From contig NZ_JXWY01000042.1 in assembly GCF_000934465.1 (NCBI RefSeq), positions 1 through 64,000 of the forward strand: 64,000 nucleotides of DNA, read 5' to 3'. Position numbers and translations under genes: made by a program. The notes beneath the pieces were generated by a model. That model was not told the DNA's origin and did no database searches. It saw nothing but the letters and a program-made list of their open reading frames with translations. This document shows positions 42,394-51,093 of this stretch, one piece after another; positions within the stretch are counted from its first letter, which is position 1; the number at the start of each line of letters is the position of its first letter. Origin of the DNA: Staphylococcus microti (lineage in GTDB: Bacteria; Bacillota; Bacilli; Staphylococcales; Staphylococcaceae).

Positions 42394-43197
42394 ATGAAAC
42401 TATATTATCTTGGGCCACAAGGGACGTTCTCATACCTTGCAGCCCAACAATATTGTGGTACAGATAAGACAACAACGCTTGTTGCGAAAACACAACTGTA
42501 TGAAGTAATGACCGCATTGTTAGACGATCCGCAAAGCCAGGCGATTGTTCCAATTGAAAATGCAATCGAAGGTACGATTAATATCGTGGCAGATACTTTA
42601 GTCGAACAACCATTTACAGTTGTAGATGAAGTGTTACTTGATATTTCTTTCGGTCTGTACGGTAAACCCGGTCAACAACTGCGTGACATTACAAAAGTGT
42701 TCTCGATTGGTCCAGCAATTAGTCAAACACAAAAGTTTATTCATCAACATCACTTCGCTTATGATTACACGACGAGTACAATTGCTGCGTTAGATCATAT
42801 TGATGACACAACGGCCGCAATTATTCCGCTTGGTAGTGGCGAGATGTATGGCTACACACCGCTCGCAACACATATTGAAGATTTTACACATAATCAAACG
42901 CGCTTTCTTGTATTACAACATGCCGATACAGTCACACAACCGAGTGGCGATACGTGCCTGCTCGTGATTACGCCACAGCGTGATCAACCCGGACTATTGG
43001 CGAGTATTTTAAATACTTTCGCTTTGTTCAATGTCAACTTGTCTTGGATTGAATCGCGTCCACTTAAAACACAACTCGGCATGTACCGCTTCTTCGTTCA
43101 AGCGGATTGCCCAAACGAACAAGACTTGAACAAAATTGTAACTATTTTAGAAACATTAGATTTTGATATTCAATCACTTGGTCGTTTCAATAAATAA
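42394..43197 (+). CDS. pheA: Prephenate dehydratase
   Basis: About 267 residues. The N-terminal periplasmic-binding-like PDT domain begins YYLGPQGTFSYLAA and includes PIENAIEGTI; the typical TxAII segment appears as TTAAIIPLGSGEMYG. A C-terminal ACT domain (about 190-260, GLLASILNTFALFNVNLSWIE, with ESRP) gives phenylalanine feedback. Converts prephenate to phenylpyruvate. Start ATG 42394 or 42391; the ribosome site GAAAGTGAGTG is weak. 46 bases after nos. Confidence 0.93.
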   Translation: MKLYYLGPQGTFSYLAAQQYCGTDKTTTLVAKTQLYEVMTALLDDPQSQAIVPIENAIEGTINIVADTLVEQPFTVVDEVLLDISFGLYGKPGQQLRDITKVFSIGPAISQTQKFIHQHHFAYDYTTSTIAALDHIDDTTAAIIPLGSGEMYGYTPLATHIEDFTHNQTRFLVLQHADTVTQPSGDTCLLVITPQRDQPGLLASILNTFALFNVNLSWIESRPLKTQLGMYRFFVQADCPNEQDLNKIVTILETLDFDIQSLGRFNK

Positions 43198-43202
43198 CCA
43201 CA

Positions 43203-43244
43203 CATAACGAAGCCCCTACAACACATGCGTGCTGAAGGGGTCTT
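43203..43244. terminator. Convergent terminator of pheA and the beta-helix gene
   Basis: AGCCCCT and AGGGGTC form a stem around 18 bases, followed by TTTTGC on the plus strand. It lies between convergent genes. Confidence 0.65.
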
Positions 43245-43248
43245 TTGC

Positions 43249-44346
43249 TTATATATATGACCAATTTAAAACGTGCTTTTCACGTCGTTCCGGCATATTG
43301 TCATTCTTATGAAGTGTTAAACCGTTAATCGCAGTAAGAGAAATAGGTGCACATTCCCCTTTAAATGTGTTTTCTAATATCGCTACTTGCTTATGCGGCG
43401 CTTCTCGGTGACTTCGCAAATGCAACGTATCTTTTGGCCCAACGTCTACAAATGTATTTTGTAATACACAAAAATCTTCGCCACCTTGTTTCACTTGCAT
43501 TGTGCCATCTAGTGTCCACGCATTTTTCCCTTGATACACACCTAAATAACGAATGCCACCTGCACACTGATGGAACATATTGTCATAAATTAATGTCGTT
43601 TTGCCTTTTAACGGCGTTAACGCATAATCTTGCATGCCGTCGAAAACATTATGTTGAATAACAACTGTATCGTAATATCGGTCGACACGACTCGCATGTG
43701 AACCGATTGCACGATTCCATGCTTGCATGTGCCCTTCATGCGAATTGCCAAAGTAACAATGCTCAATCACAACATGTTGTGTAATCGTTCCGTCATTACG
43801 ACCAAACTTTGGAAACGCCCCTTTCACAAATAAATCGAGCTGAATCGCTTCTGAAAACGACCGATCGCCATTCACATCATAAAAACCGAGAAATTCACAG
43901 CCATGAATATGGACTCCATCAAGTCCACATGCATCAATACCGTGACCGCCGACAACATTTTTAATCGTTACACCGCACACTTCCACTTCGCGTGCATGCC
44001 CGAGACACATGGCAGTGTTATTGTATGGATAGGCGTTCCCATTCATATCAAACGTCCCACCGTAAATACGAATATCGCCATGACCGTCATAACGATGATA
44101 ACGTCTTAAACTCGAACCATTTTTCAACAACGCATCACGACCTGTCCGCAATAACGTTGCATCCTTATCTAATATAAGTGTCGTTCCTGCATATATTTTT
44201 AACGCTTTGACAATATGATACGTCCCTGCCGGAATATAAACAGTCACCGGACCTCGCAACGCTTGGTTCAAGGCACGTTGTATACCAATCGTATCACGCC
44301 ATTTATGACGACCTTTTGCACCAAAATCTAAAACATTTAATACCAA
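43249..44346 (-). CDS. Right-handed beta-helix (pectate-lyase-fold) protein
   Basis: 365 residues. It opens with NVLDFGAKGRHKWRDT and IPAGTYHIVKALKI, typical of the GH28-related/pectate-lyase superfamily, followed by repeated beta-helix coils (IRIYGGTFDMNG, VTIKNVVGGHGID, VVIEHCYFGNSHEGHMQ). No signal peptide is visible, so it may be cytosolic. The start is TTG 44346, 11 bases after GGAGG, which is unusual. The substrate is unknown. A similar gene lies next to pheA in S. aureus. Confidence 0.8.
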   Translation of the reverse strand: MVLNVLDFGAKGRHKWRDTIGIQRALNQALRGPVTVYIPAGTYHIVKALKIYAGTTLILDKDATLLRTGRDALLKNGSSLRRYHRYDGHGDIRIYGGTFDMNGNAYPYNNTAMCLGHAREVEVCGVTIKNVVGGHGIDACGLDGVHIHGCEFLGFYDVNGDRSFSEAIQLDLFVKGAFPKFGRNDGTITQHVVIEHCYFGNSHEGHMQAWNRAIGSHASRVDRYYDTVVIQHNVFDGMQDYALTPLKGKTTLIYDNMFHQCAGGIRYLGVYQGKNAWTLDGTMQVKQGGEDFCVLQNTFVDVGPKDTLHLRSHREAPHKQVAILENTFKGECAPISLTAINGLTLHKNDNMPERREKHVLNWSYI

Positions 44347-44435
44347 TTGTGTGGACGCCTCCTACTTAAAAGTTATACTATACATAATAATAGCTTCTTT
44401 GTGATATATACCCAAATTTTTAGGAGGTACACCAC

Positions 44436-44987
44436 ATGACCCAACGTGCTTTGTTAATTGTAGATTACTCGTATGACTTTATTGCTGAAGATGGTCAGTT
44501 GACGTGTGGCGAAGCAGGCCAACGTATTGAGCCCTTTATCGTTCAACGTATTCAAGACTATATTGCACAAGGTAATCAGATTTTCTTTTTAATGGATTTA
44601 CATTTTGAAAATGACCCCTATCATCCGGAAACAAAGCGATTCCCACCACATAATATTGTGGGCACAGATGGCCGTGAATTGTACGGTAAAGTGAAAGCAC
44701 TGTATGATAACATCAAGTCAGCAGACAATGTGCATTTTATTGATAAACGCCGTTATGATGCGTTTTATGGTACACCGCTCGATACACTCTTAAGAGAACG
44801 TAAAATTGATACCGTTGAACTTGTCGGCGTCTGTACAGACATCTGTATTTTGCATACGGCAGTCAGCGCTTATAACCTTGGCTATGACTTGATCATTCCA
44901 CGTGATGGTGTCGCATCATTTAACCAAGCAGGACATGATTGGGCGTTAACACACTTTAAAGATACTTTGGGCGCAGAGGTAGAATAA
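44436..44987 (+). CDS. Isochorismatase-family cysteine hydrolase (nicotinamidase-like)
   Basis: 183 residues from ATG 44436 behind AGGAGGTACACCAC. Catalytic triad of the family: Asp in LIVDYSYDF, Lys in IDKRRYDAF and Cys in GVCTDICILHTA. Metal-ligand-like DLHFENDPYHPE fits nicotinamidase PncA. If so it supplies nicotinate to PncB-NadE encoded a few kb away; distance and separate transcription make this only likely. Confidence 0.85.
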   Translation: MTQRALLIVDYSYDFIAEDGQLTCGEAGQRIEPFIVQRIQDYIAQGNQIFFLMDLHFENDPYHPETKRFPPHNIVGTDGRELYGKVKALYDNIKSADNVHFIDKRRYDAFYGTPLDTLLRERKIDTVELVGVCTDICILHTAVSAYNLGYDLIIPRDGVASFNQAGHDWALTHFKDTLGAEVE

Positions 44988-45043
44988 ACTAGTGTCCGCA
45001 TGCTAAAATATGAGTGAGAAATGTATATAAGGAGATTAAAACT

Positions 45044-45970
45044 ATGACAACGTATATTTTTGGTCATCAAAACCCAGATACTGATGCCATTTCATCAGCA
45101 ATTATTATGGCAGACTTTGAACAACAAAATGGCAATGCAGACGCAAAAGCTTACCGTTTAGGCGATGTAAGCCCTGAAACACAATATGCACTCGACTATT
45201 TCAAAGTAGCAGCACCAGAATTATTAACAGACGATTTAACAGATCAAGCTGTTATTTTAGTCGACCACAACGAATTCCAACAAAGTGCTGAAACAATCGA
45301 CAAGGCTGTAATCAAACACGTTATCGATCACCACCGTATCGCTAACTTTGAAACAGCAGGTCCTTTATACTACCGTGCAGAACCTGTTGGCTGTACAGCA
45401 ACAATTCTTTACAAAATGTACAAAGAAGAAAACTTTGAAATCCGTCCAGAAATCGCTGGTCTTATGATTTCAGCAATTATTTCTGACAGCTTATTATTCA
45501 AATCACCAACATGTACATCACAAGACGTGAACGCCGCAAAATCATTAGCGGACATCGCGGGTGTAGACCTTGATACGTATGGTCTTGAAATGTTAAAAGC
45601 AGGTGCTTCAACAGCTGACAAATCTGAAGAAGCATTGTTAGATGCAGACGCAAAATCATTTAGCATGGGCGACTACACAGTACGTATCGGTCAAGTAAAC
45701 ACAGTTGATATTGACGAAGTATTCGCTCGTCAAGAAGCACTTGAAAACGCAATGAACAAAGCAAGCGCTGAAAATGGCTACGATATTTTTGTATTAGCAG
45801 TAACTGACATTATTAACAGTGATTCTAAAATCTTAGTTGTTGGTGCTGAAAAAGACAGTGTTGCTGAAGCATTCGACACAACACTTGATAACAACACAGC
45901 ATTTTTACCAGGTGTTGTATCACGTAAAAAACAAATCGTACCACAAATTACAACAGCTTTAACGAAATAA
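45044..45970 (+). CDS. ppaC: Manganese-dependent inorganic pyrophosphatase
   Basis: 308 residues from ATG 45044 behind AAGGAGATTAAAACT. DHH family: FGHQNPDTDAISSA, LVDHNEFQQS, VIDHHRIANFET, and the C-terminal DHHA2 domain with SRKKQIVPQI. It hydrolyses pyrophosphate in the cytosol and drives biosynthesis. Length matches other staphylococci. Confidence 0.97.
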   Translation: MTTYIFGHQNPDTDAISSAIIMADFEQQNGNADAKAYRLGDVSPETQYALDYFKVAAPELLTDDLTDQAVILVDHNEFQQSAETIDKAVIKHVIDHHRIANFETAGPLYYRAEPVGCTATILYKMYKEENFEIRPEIAGLMISAIISDSLLFKSPTCTSQDVNAAKSLADIAGVDLDTYGLEMLKAGASTADKSEEALLDADAKSFSMGDYTVRIGQVNTVDIDEVFARQEALENAMNKASAENGYDIFVLAVTDIINSDSKILVVGAEKDSVAEAFDTTLDNNTAFLPGVVSRKKQIVPQITTALTK

Positions 45971-45989
45971 TTAAACATAAAGGTTGTGA

Positions 45990-46274
45990 ATGACTATGAC
46001 ATACGATATTAAAGAAACAGACAACAAGTTCTATATCGGAGAAGACGTTAACGCACCACAAGCTGAAATTACATTTATTTACCGTGATGATCATACGATT
46101 GACGTTAATCACACGTATGTATCGCCAGAATTACGTGGCGGTGGCGTCGCGAAACAATTATTCAATCGCGTCATCGAAAAAGCACAACGTGAACAACTCA
46201 AAATCATTCCAACATGTAGCTACGTCAAGTTACAGTTTGACAGAGATGCATCACTCGCATCACTTAAAGCATAA
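45990..46274 (+). CDS. Small GNAT-type N-acetyltransferase (YidJ-like)
   Basis: 94 residues. Short Gcn5-related fold: ITFIYRDDHTIDVNHTYVSPELRGGGVAKQL contains the acetyl-CoA loop variant RGGGVAKQL; ends with PTCSYVKLQF. Such small members acetylate unknown targets. ATG 45990 follows AAAGGTTGTGA. It is 19 bases after ppaC, likely one operon, ended by the terminator at 46283. Confidence 0.85.
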   Translation: MTMTYDIKETDNKFYIGEDVNAPQAEITFIYRDDHTIDVNHTYVSPELRGGGVAKQLFNRVIEKAQREQLKIIPTCSYVKLQFDRDASLASLKA

Positions 46275-46282
46275 TGAAACAC

Positions 46283-46326
46283 AAAGACTGAGCCATCATT
46301 ACTGATGTTAACGCTCAGTCTTTTTA
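46283..46326 (+). terminator. Terminator of ppaC and the GNAT gene
   Basis: AAAGACTGAGC and GCTCAGTCTTT form a perfect 11-bp stem with TTTTT. Confidence 0.9.
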
Positions 46327-46355
46327 TACAGAGAAAAATAGAAAGGACTGAACAT

Positions 46356-47735
46356 ATGCAATCCATTACTGAGCAAGTCCAACGCACAAAAGACTACTAT
46401 CATACACATGAAACAAAATCCATTAAGTTTCGTAAAAAGCAGTTAAAGCGCCTATCAAAAAGTATTAAACAACACGAAGCTGCGTTAAAAGAAGCACTTG
46501 AAACAGACCTTGGAAAAAATGCCATTGAAGCATACGCTACGGAGATTGGTTTTACCCTTAGTAGCATTAAACATATGCGTAAATCATTACAAAAATGGTC
46601 AAAAAGACAAGCGGTCGATACACCACTTTGGTTGTTCCCTGCCAAAAGTTTTATCGTCAAAGAACCTTTAGGCACAGTACTGATTATTGGCCCATTTAAC
46701 TACCCTTTCCAACTTGTATTTGAGCCGTTAATTGGGGCACTTGCTGCAGGTAATACAGCCGTTGTCAAACCGTCAGAATTGACACCACATGTCGCAAAAG
46801 TAATTGAAGACATCATTACAACCGCCTTTGAACCAGCTTATGTCTCCGTCGCTCAAGGGGGTGCCGACACAATTCAAGCATTGCTGAAAGAACCTTTCGA
46901 CCATATCTTCTTTACAGGAAGCGAACATGTCGGCAAAATAGTCTATCAAGCCGCAGCCGAACAACTGATACCAGTAACATTGGAACTCGGTGGCAAGTCT
47001 CCAGTTATTATCGACAAAACCGCCAACTTAAAAGTAGCAAGTGAACGTATTTGTTTCGGTAAATTCGTCAATACAGGCCAAACATGCGTCGCACCAGACT
47101 ATATTTTAATTGATGAAACCGTAAAAGATGACTTTATTTACGCCTTACGCAGTACATTGAAAGAATTTTACGGTTCACATCCACTGCGCAGTGAGGACTT
47201 AGGCCATATCGTCAATGAACGTCATTTCAAACGTCTCACATCACTTATGGACGCACAACAAGCGCAATGCGTCATCGGCGGTGAACGTGACGATGACAAA
47301 CATCGAATCGCTCCAAGTATCTATGATAACGTCAAAGCAGAAGATCCATTGATGCAAGAAGAAATCTTCGGACCACTGTTACCGATTATGACCTATCAAC
47401 AACTTGATGAAGCGATCCACTTCGTTCAATCACGTCCTAAACCATTGGCATTGTATCTGTTTAGCGAAGATGAAAACGTCTCAGACCGTGTGCTGAATGA
47501 GCTCTCATTCGGTGGTGGTGCTATCAATGACACATTATTACACCTTGCCAACCCTAACCTACCATTTGGTGGTATCGGCGCTTCAGGTATCGGTCGTTAT
47601 CATGGTAAATATTCATTTGATACTTTCACACATGAGAAACCATATATTTTCAAAACAACTAAGTTAGAATCCGGGCTACTCTTCCCGCCATACAAAGGCA
47701 AATTAGATACCATTAAAAATCTGTTTAAGAAATAA
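46356..47735 (+). CDS. Aldehyde dehydrogenase
   Basis: 459 residues from ATG 46356, behind AAAGGACTGAACAT. Class 3-like ALDH family: nucleophile Cys in GKFVNTGQTCVAPDY, Glu in VTLELGGKSPVI, NAD-binding FFTGSEHVGK, PFGGIGASGIGRYHGK near the end, and a hydrophobic basic C-terminus that may contact the membrane. It oxidises medium or long-chain aldehydes. Codons 65-104 (46549-46668) recur as a decayed copy at 48650-48769. Confidence 0.94.
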   Translation: MQSITEQVQRTKDYYHTHETKSIKFRKKQLKRLSKSIKQHEAALKEALETDLGKNAIEAYATEIGFTLSSIKHMRKSLQKWSKRQAVDTPLWLFPAKSFIVKEPLGTVLIIGPFNYPFQLVFEPLIGALAAGNTAVVKPSELTPHVAKVIEDIITTAFEPAYVSVAQGGADTIQALLKEPFDHIFFTGSEHVGKIVYQAAAEQLIPVTLELGGKSPVIIDKTANLKVASERICFGKFVNTGQTCVAPDYILIDETVKDDFIYALRSTLKEFYGSHPLRSEDLGHIVNERHFKRLTSLMDAQQAQCVIGGERDDDKHRIAPSIYDNVKAEDPLMQEEIFGPLLPIMTYQQLDEAIHFVQSRPKPLALYLFSEDENVSDRVLNELSFGGGAINDTLLHLANPNLPFGGIGASGIGRYHGKYSFDTFTHEKPYIFKTTKLESGLLFPPYKGKLDTIKNLFKK

Positions 47736-47812
47736 GGCAAACAGCCGTTCATAGCATTGCTTACTGGGTATCTCAAGTAGGTCAAACTTTGATATAAGAG
47801 AGTGTGATTTGA

Positions 47813-48142
47813 ATGAATAACGAAGAATTAGAGTCTAAATTGTTGTTAATTAAGCAATCTATAGATGTTTTACAAGAAGAATTAGCACCTAATCTAAAAA
47901 CAAAAGATTTAGTTTTATTACGTTACGATTATAGCGTTGATGAAATTAAGAAGTTAAATGATTATTTATTTAAATTAACAATGAACGATGATAAAGTGAC
48001 AAAAAAAGAATTTAAAAGCGTTCTATGTGATATAAGAGGAGTTCCTGAAATTCCAAATAGGCAAATTGATGATGTTTTGGAAGGTTATAGAAATAGTGAA
48101 CTTCATGTTGATGTAATAGATTATATTTTGAATAGCAATTAA
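47813..48142 (+). CDS. Unrecognised 109-residue acidic helical protein
   Basis: ATG 47813 with GAGAGTGTGATTTGA upstream. It is rich in Lys, Asp, Glu and Leu and strongly helical, with no membrane segment (KLLLIKQSIDVLQEELAPNL, DYSVDEIKKLNDYLFKLT). The AT-rich codon use is unlike that of its core neighbours, and it lies next to the IS1182 remnant, suggesting acquired DNA. I cannot assign a function; small immunity proteins can look like this, but there is no toxin gene beside it. Confidence 0.6.
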   Translation: MNNEELESKLLLIKQSIDVLQEELAPNLKTKDLVLLRYDYSVDEIKKLNDYLFKLTMNDDKVTKKEFKSVLCDIRGVPEIPNRQIDDVLEGYRNSELHVDVIDYILNSN

Positions 48143-48175
48143 AAAAGGGGTAGAACATAGGCATCCAGTTTCTTT

Positions 48176-48224
48176 GATAAAAAGTCGTTAAAATTCATTG
48201 TTTGGATTTTAGCGGCTTTTTATC
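48176..48224. terminator. Long hairpin after the 109-residue gene
   Basis: GATAAAAAGTCGTTAAAAT and ATTTTAGCGGCTTTTTATC pair over 19 bases with two mismatches. It has U-rich flanks in both directions and can end the hypothetical gene and the transposase remnant. Confidence 0.75.
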
Positions 48225-48249
48225 TTATGTTTAAACAAAAAACTAGCAC

Positions 48250-48648
48250 TTATCTGGCTAGTTTCCTGATGTATACTGCCATAAGTGCTATTCCGAGTTC
48301 ACATTCAACCTTTGATTGCGTGCAAACAGATAGTTTTTGAAAACCCAAATTAGCCTTCAGTTTTTCTAAAACTTGATTCGACATCTATTTTTCTCTTTTT
48401 ATAGATATCTCTTGTTTTTGAATCTGAAAGCTGTTTATTTGTGAATACTTTAAAACAATCCCACGTCAGATTTTTATATAGTCGTTTGTTTGTATTAGGA
48501 TTCGTACTGAATCTCATACACTCACTTCGTAAAAGGCATCCAACGCAATCTTCACATTGATATAATTTAAAATCTCTTTGGTAACCATATCTGTCTCTTC
48601 TTTTGCTATAACTTCGGAAAGGTAATTCCTTCATATTCGGACATATAT
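48250..48648 (-). mobile_element. Decayed C-terminal part of an IS1182-type transposase
   Basis: The minus strand encodes ICPNMKELPFRSYSKRRDRY, YQCEDCVGCLLRSECMR and DIYKKRKIDVESSFRK, then KANLGFQKLSV and ELGIALMAVYIRK in a second frame. These match the order of motifs at the C-terminal end of IS1182-family transposases. A one-base insertion in an A-run near 48365 shifts the frame (RKTEG stop against RKLKANLGF). About 130 codons remain; the N-terminal part is absent, replaced by the aldehyde dehydrogenase fragment. Confidence 0.85.
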
Positions 48649-48649
48649 T

Positions 48650-48769
48650 ACGAAGATTGGTTTTAACTCTTAGTAGCATTAAACATATACTTAAGTCATT
48701 ACAAAAATGGTCAAAAAACAAGCAGTCGATACACCGCTTTGGCTGTTCCCTGCCAAAAGTTTTATCGCC
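48650..48769 (+). pseudogene. 120-bp duplicate of an internal part of the aldehyde dehydrogenase gene
   Basis: From acgaagattggttttaac to gccaaaagttttatcgcc the sequence follows 46549-46668 of the intact gene with roughly 90% identity and one single-base insertion. It keeps the direction of the intact gene and abuts the transposase remnant. It has no start or stop and cannot be functional. It looks like the footprint of a recombination or IS-mediated rearrangement that duplicated the end of an older region. Confidence 0.88.
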
Positions 48770-48862
48770 ATCCTCTTCATTTTTACTTTTTGCGTCACGC
48801 ATATTCCACATAAATTAAAACAGAATTCCCTTTAATTAGTCATACAACACTAACAATAAATC

Positions 48863-48907
48863 TAAAAAAGCCACGGAACATGATGTGTGATTACACCTTC
48901 CATGGCT
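48863..48907 (-). terminator. Lactonase gene terminator
   Basis: Minus strand AGCCATGGAA and TTCCGTGGCT pair at 9 of 10 positions; TTTTTTAG follows. It lies nine bases after the stop. Confidence 0.85.
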
Positions 48908-48915
48908 ACGTATGA

Positions 48916-49959
48916 TTAATCTTCTAGAAATTTCACACAAACGCCTTCAGCTGCTTGTTGGCTATCATCTGTTTGTGTTAATAAACCTGTTACTTTATCA
49001 CGTTTGAATACAACAACTTTGGAGTCGCCTTGTTCATGCGCAACAACGAGGTAGTCATCTGACGCTGTAATGTTGAAGTCACGTGGGAAAACATCTCCAG
49101 ACGATACAATATCGACTAATTCTAGTTTTGCGCCATCGTCTAAAACTTTAAAAATCGCAATACTATCATGACCTCTATTTGAAATATACAAAAATTGTTG
49201 GTCATGTGATAAATGTACCGCTGCTAGCTTCGTTGGTTGTAAGTAGTCTTTCGGTATCGTTAAGTGACGTTCACGTTCTGTAAAACGACCATCTTCATAG
49301 TCCATAACGACTACTGTGTTTGACAATTCGTTCACAACGTACGCATAGCGACCTGTTTTGTGATAAGCGATATGACGTGGACCGTCTCCCGGTTGTAACT
49401 GTGTACGGTATGCGACATCTAACCCTTGATTGCCGTAGTGATATGTTACGAGTAAGTCTGCACCTAAATCGACAGCTACGACATATTTTTGTTCAGGCGT
49501 CACTTCTAAATAATGTACATGTGGTGCGTCTTGTCTTGCCACATTCGGTCCCGGTGTGTATTCGTGATACACTTCTTCAATTAATTTAACGATTTGGTGT
49601 TTGTCTGCATCAAATTCATAAATTCGTGCCAGACCATCGCCATATACCGCTTCAAACGCAAAAGCACCATCCGGTGATACAGAAACATAACAACCTGAAC
49701 CTTTAAGTGATTTCAAACAGTGTCCCGTCTCTTCTAAAGTGCTATCATCTTTAATTTTAAATGTCGCTAAGCCCGCATTTTGATCATCTTTTGTAACTGC
49801 TAGTAATGTATCTTTAAATTGGCTCAGATACGTTGATGCGTTTAATTCAAATCCTGTTTCTACGGTTGTTATTTTTCCAGTTTGTTCATCTAATTCAAAA
49901 CGATAAATCCCTTTACCATTCTTTTTTGTATAAGACCCTATGTAACCTTTCGTTGCCAT
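48916..49959 (-). CDS. 6-phosphogluconolactonase-type beta-propeller lactonase
   Basis: 347 residues, the YbhE/Pgl seven-bladed propeller family: GYIGSYTKKNGKGIYRFEL at the start, DAPHVHYLEVTPEQKYVVAVDLG, GDGPRHIAYHKTGRYAYV, and FPRDFNITASDDYLVVAHE at the end. It probably opens 6-phosphogluconolactone in the pentose phosphate pathway, which the nearby gluconate genes also feed. ATG 49959 has GGAGGAGGGACAGAT. Confidence 0.88.
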   Translation of the reverse strand: MATKGYIGSYTKKNGKGIYRFELDEQTGKITTVETGFELNASTYLSQFKDTLLAVTKDDQNAGLATFKIKDDSTLEETGHCLKSLKGSGCYVSVSPDGAFAFEAVYGDGLARIYEFDADKHQIVKLIEEVYHEYTPGPNVARQDAPHVHYLEVTPEQKYVVAVDLGADLLVTYHYGNQGLDVAYRTQLQPGDGPRHIAYHKTGRYAYVVNELSNTVVVMDYEDGRFTERERHLTIPKDYLQPTKLAAVHLSHDQQFLYISNRGHDSIAIFKVLDDGAKLELVDIVSSGDVFPRDFNITASDDYLVVAHEQGDSKVVVFKRDKVTGLLTQTDDSQQAAEGVCVKFLED

Positions 49960-49986
49960 ATCTGTCCCTCCTCCATTATCTAATGA

Positions 49987-50024
49987 AAAGGACTGTCATA
50001 GAATACACGGATTCTACTTCAGTC
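49987..50024 (-). terminator. Terminator after the 57-residue membrane protein gene
   Basis: GGACTG-n4-AGAAT and ATTCT-n4-CAGTCC pair in a two-part stem; the minus strand ends in TTTTCATT. It lies between the small gene and the lactonase gene. Confidence 0.65.
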
Positions 50025-50031
50025 CCTCATC

Positions 50032-50205
50032 TTAACCTAAGTTATTTTCAATATCTGATACGATTTCTTTTGTTTTGCTTTCAATTTCTTCAAAATCTTT
50101 CTTGAAAACATACGCTAATACTGCGGCACCAACACCAACCGCTAATGTTGTGAAGAATGTTAATGCGAAGATAAACTTGAATAATCCTTTAATAAAGTTC
50201 CACAT
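50032..50205 (-). CDS. 57-residue single-span membrane protein
   Basis: From ATG 50205 with AGAGGTGATTTTAG. It reads MWNFIKGLFKFIFALTF, then a Thr/Ala/Gly/Val-rich helix to about residue 36, then a charged helical tail (KKDFEEIESKTKEIV). I do not recognise the family; it has the layout of YtxH-like small membrane proteins. It has its own ribosome site and terminator. Confidence 0.75.
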   Translation of the reverse strand: MWNFIKGLFKFIFALTFFTTLAVGVGAAVLAYVFKKDFEEIESKTKEIVSDIENNLG

Positions 50206-50372
50206 CTAAAATCACCTCTGTTTACAAAATATATACACCATTATCATATCATATATAATGCGTATCTTTAAATAAATACCCGGAACACGAACAAAGTAAC
50301 CCAAAAATATTCAATAATTCATATAAATATGGTACATTATGGTTAAATAATTTTAGGAAAGAGGTAAATTGC

Positions 50373-50762
50373 ATGCCATACATTTCATTGCTCAATTATT
50401 GGAAAAACCATGACATTGAAGGTGTCACGAATATGGTAGATGATCAAGTGGCAGCATACTATTTTAATGATTGTGGGGTTCCAGTGGCACTCAATAAGTC
50501 AGTGGTTATTGACATGCTTCATAAGCGCATGAAACAAGTTGAAGCTGACGCGCATTTACAATGGAATTTTGAAGTTGTGCAACGCGCACATATTCAGGAT
50601 AAGCAAATCGTTATTTTCTATACGTACTCATCTGAAAAGCCTGAATATCATGAAATTGAAAAAACAATGATTTCGATTATCTTTGACACAAGGCAACCAG
50701 ACAATGTCAGTCGCATTATATCCATTCATATTACACCTAACATCAAAGACTTCCACAGCTAG
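50373..50762 (+). CDS. NTF2-like (SnoaL-type) small protein
   Basis: 129 residues. Pattern of NTF2-like folds: an N-terminal helix LLNYWKNHDIEGVTNMVDDQ, then alternating strands (LQWNFEVVQRAHIQDKQIVI, FYTYS) and a short tail. GAAAGAGGTAAATTGC precedes ATG 50373. No catalytic residues can be named. Monocistronic. Confidence 0.6.
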   Translation: MPYISLLNYWKNHDIEGVTNMVDDQVAAYYFNDCGVPVALNKSVVIDMLHKRMKQVEADAHLQWNFEVVQRAHIQDKQIVIFYTYSSEKPEYHEIEKTMISIIFDTRQPDNVSRIISIHITPNIKDFHS

Positions 50763-51093
50763 TGATAGATTGATCACATAACTATTTTTTATTTATACTG
50801 TGTTCTGCCCATCCATCTATAGATGACACACAATCACCACTTACTAAGTGCACCACCTATTATAGACAGCAATTCTCGTACATATATTTTATTTGTTTTA
50901 TGATGTAAAGTTTCGATAAAACCAATTTTTAAATTTTATTAATGCTTGACCCATCTATTCACACTCCATTTTTATTTATTGCCGTTTTTGATGATATACT
51001 TATTATAGTCATGTTACGTCATAAAACCATTAACCGTGCGTTACAACAACGTAACAAATTATGTATATTTTATTGCAGAAAGGGTGTCGAAAT
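50763..51093. other. 331-bp intergenic region
   Basis: AT-rich, with no gene or strong hairpin. Promoter-like TTGATGATATACTTATTATAG at about 50986-51007 probably serves the downstream hydrolase. Confidence 0.4.
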
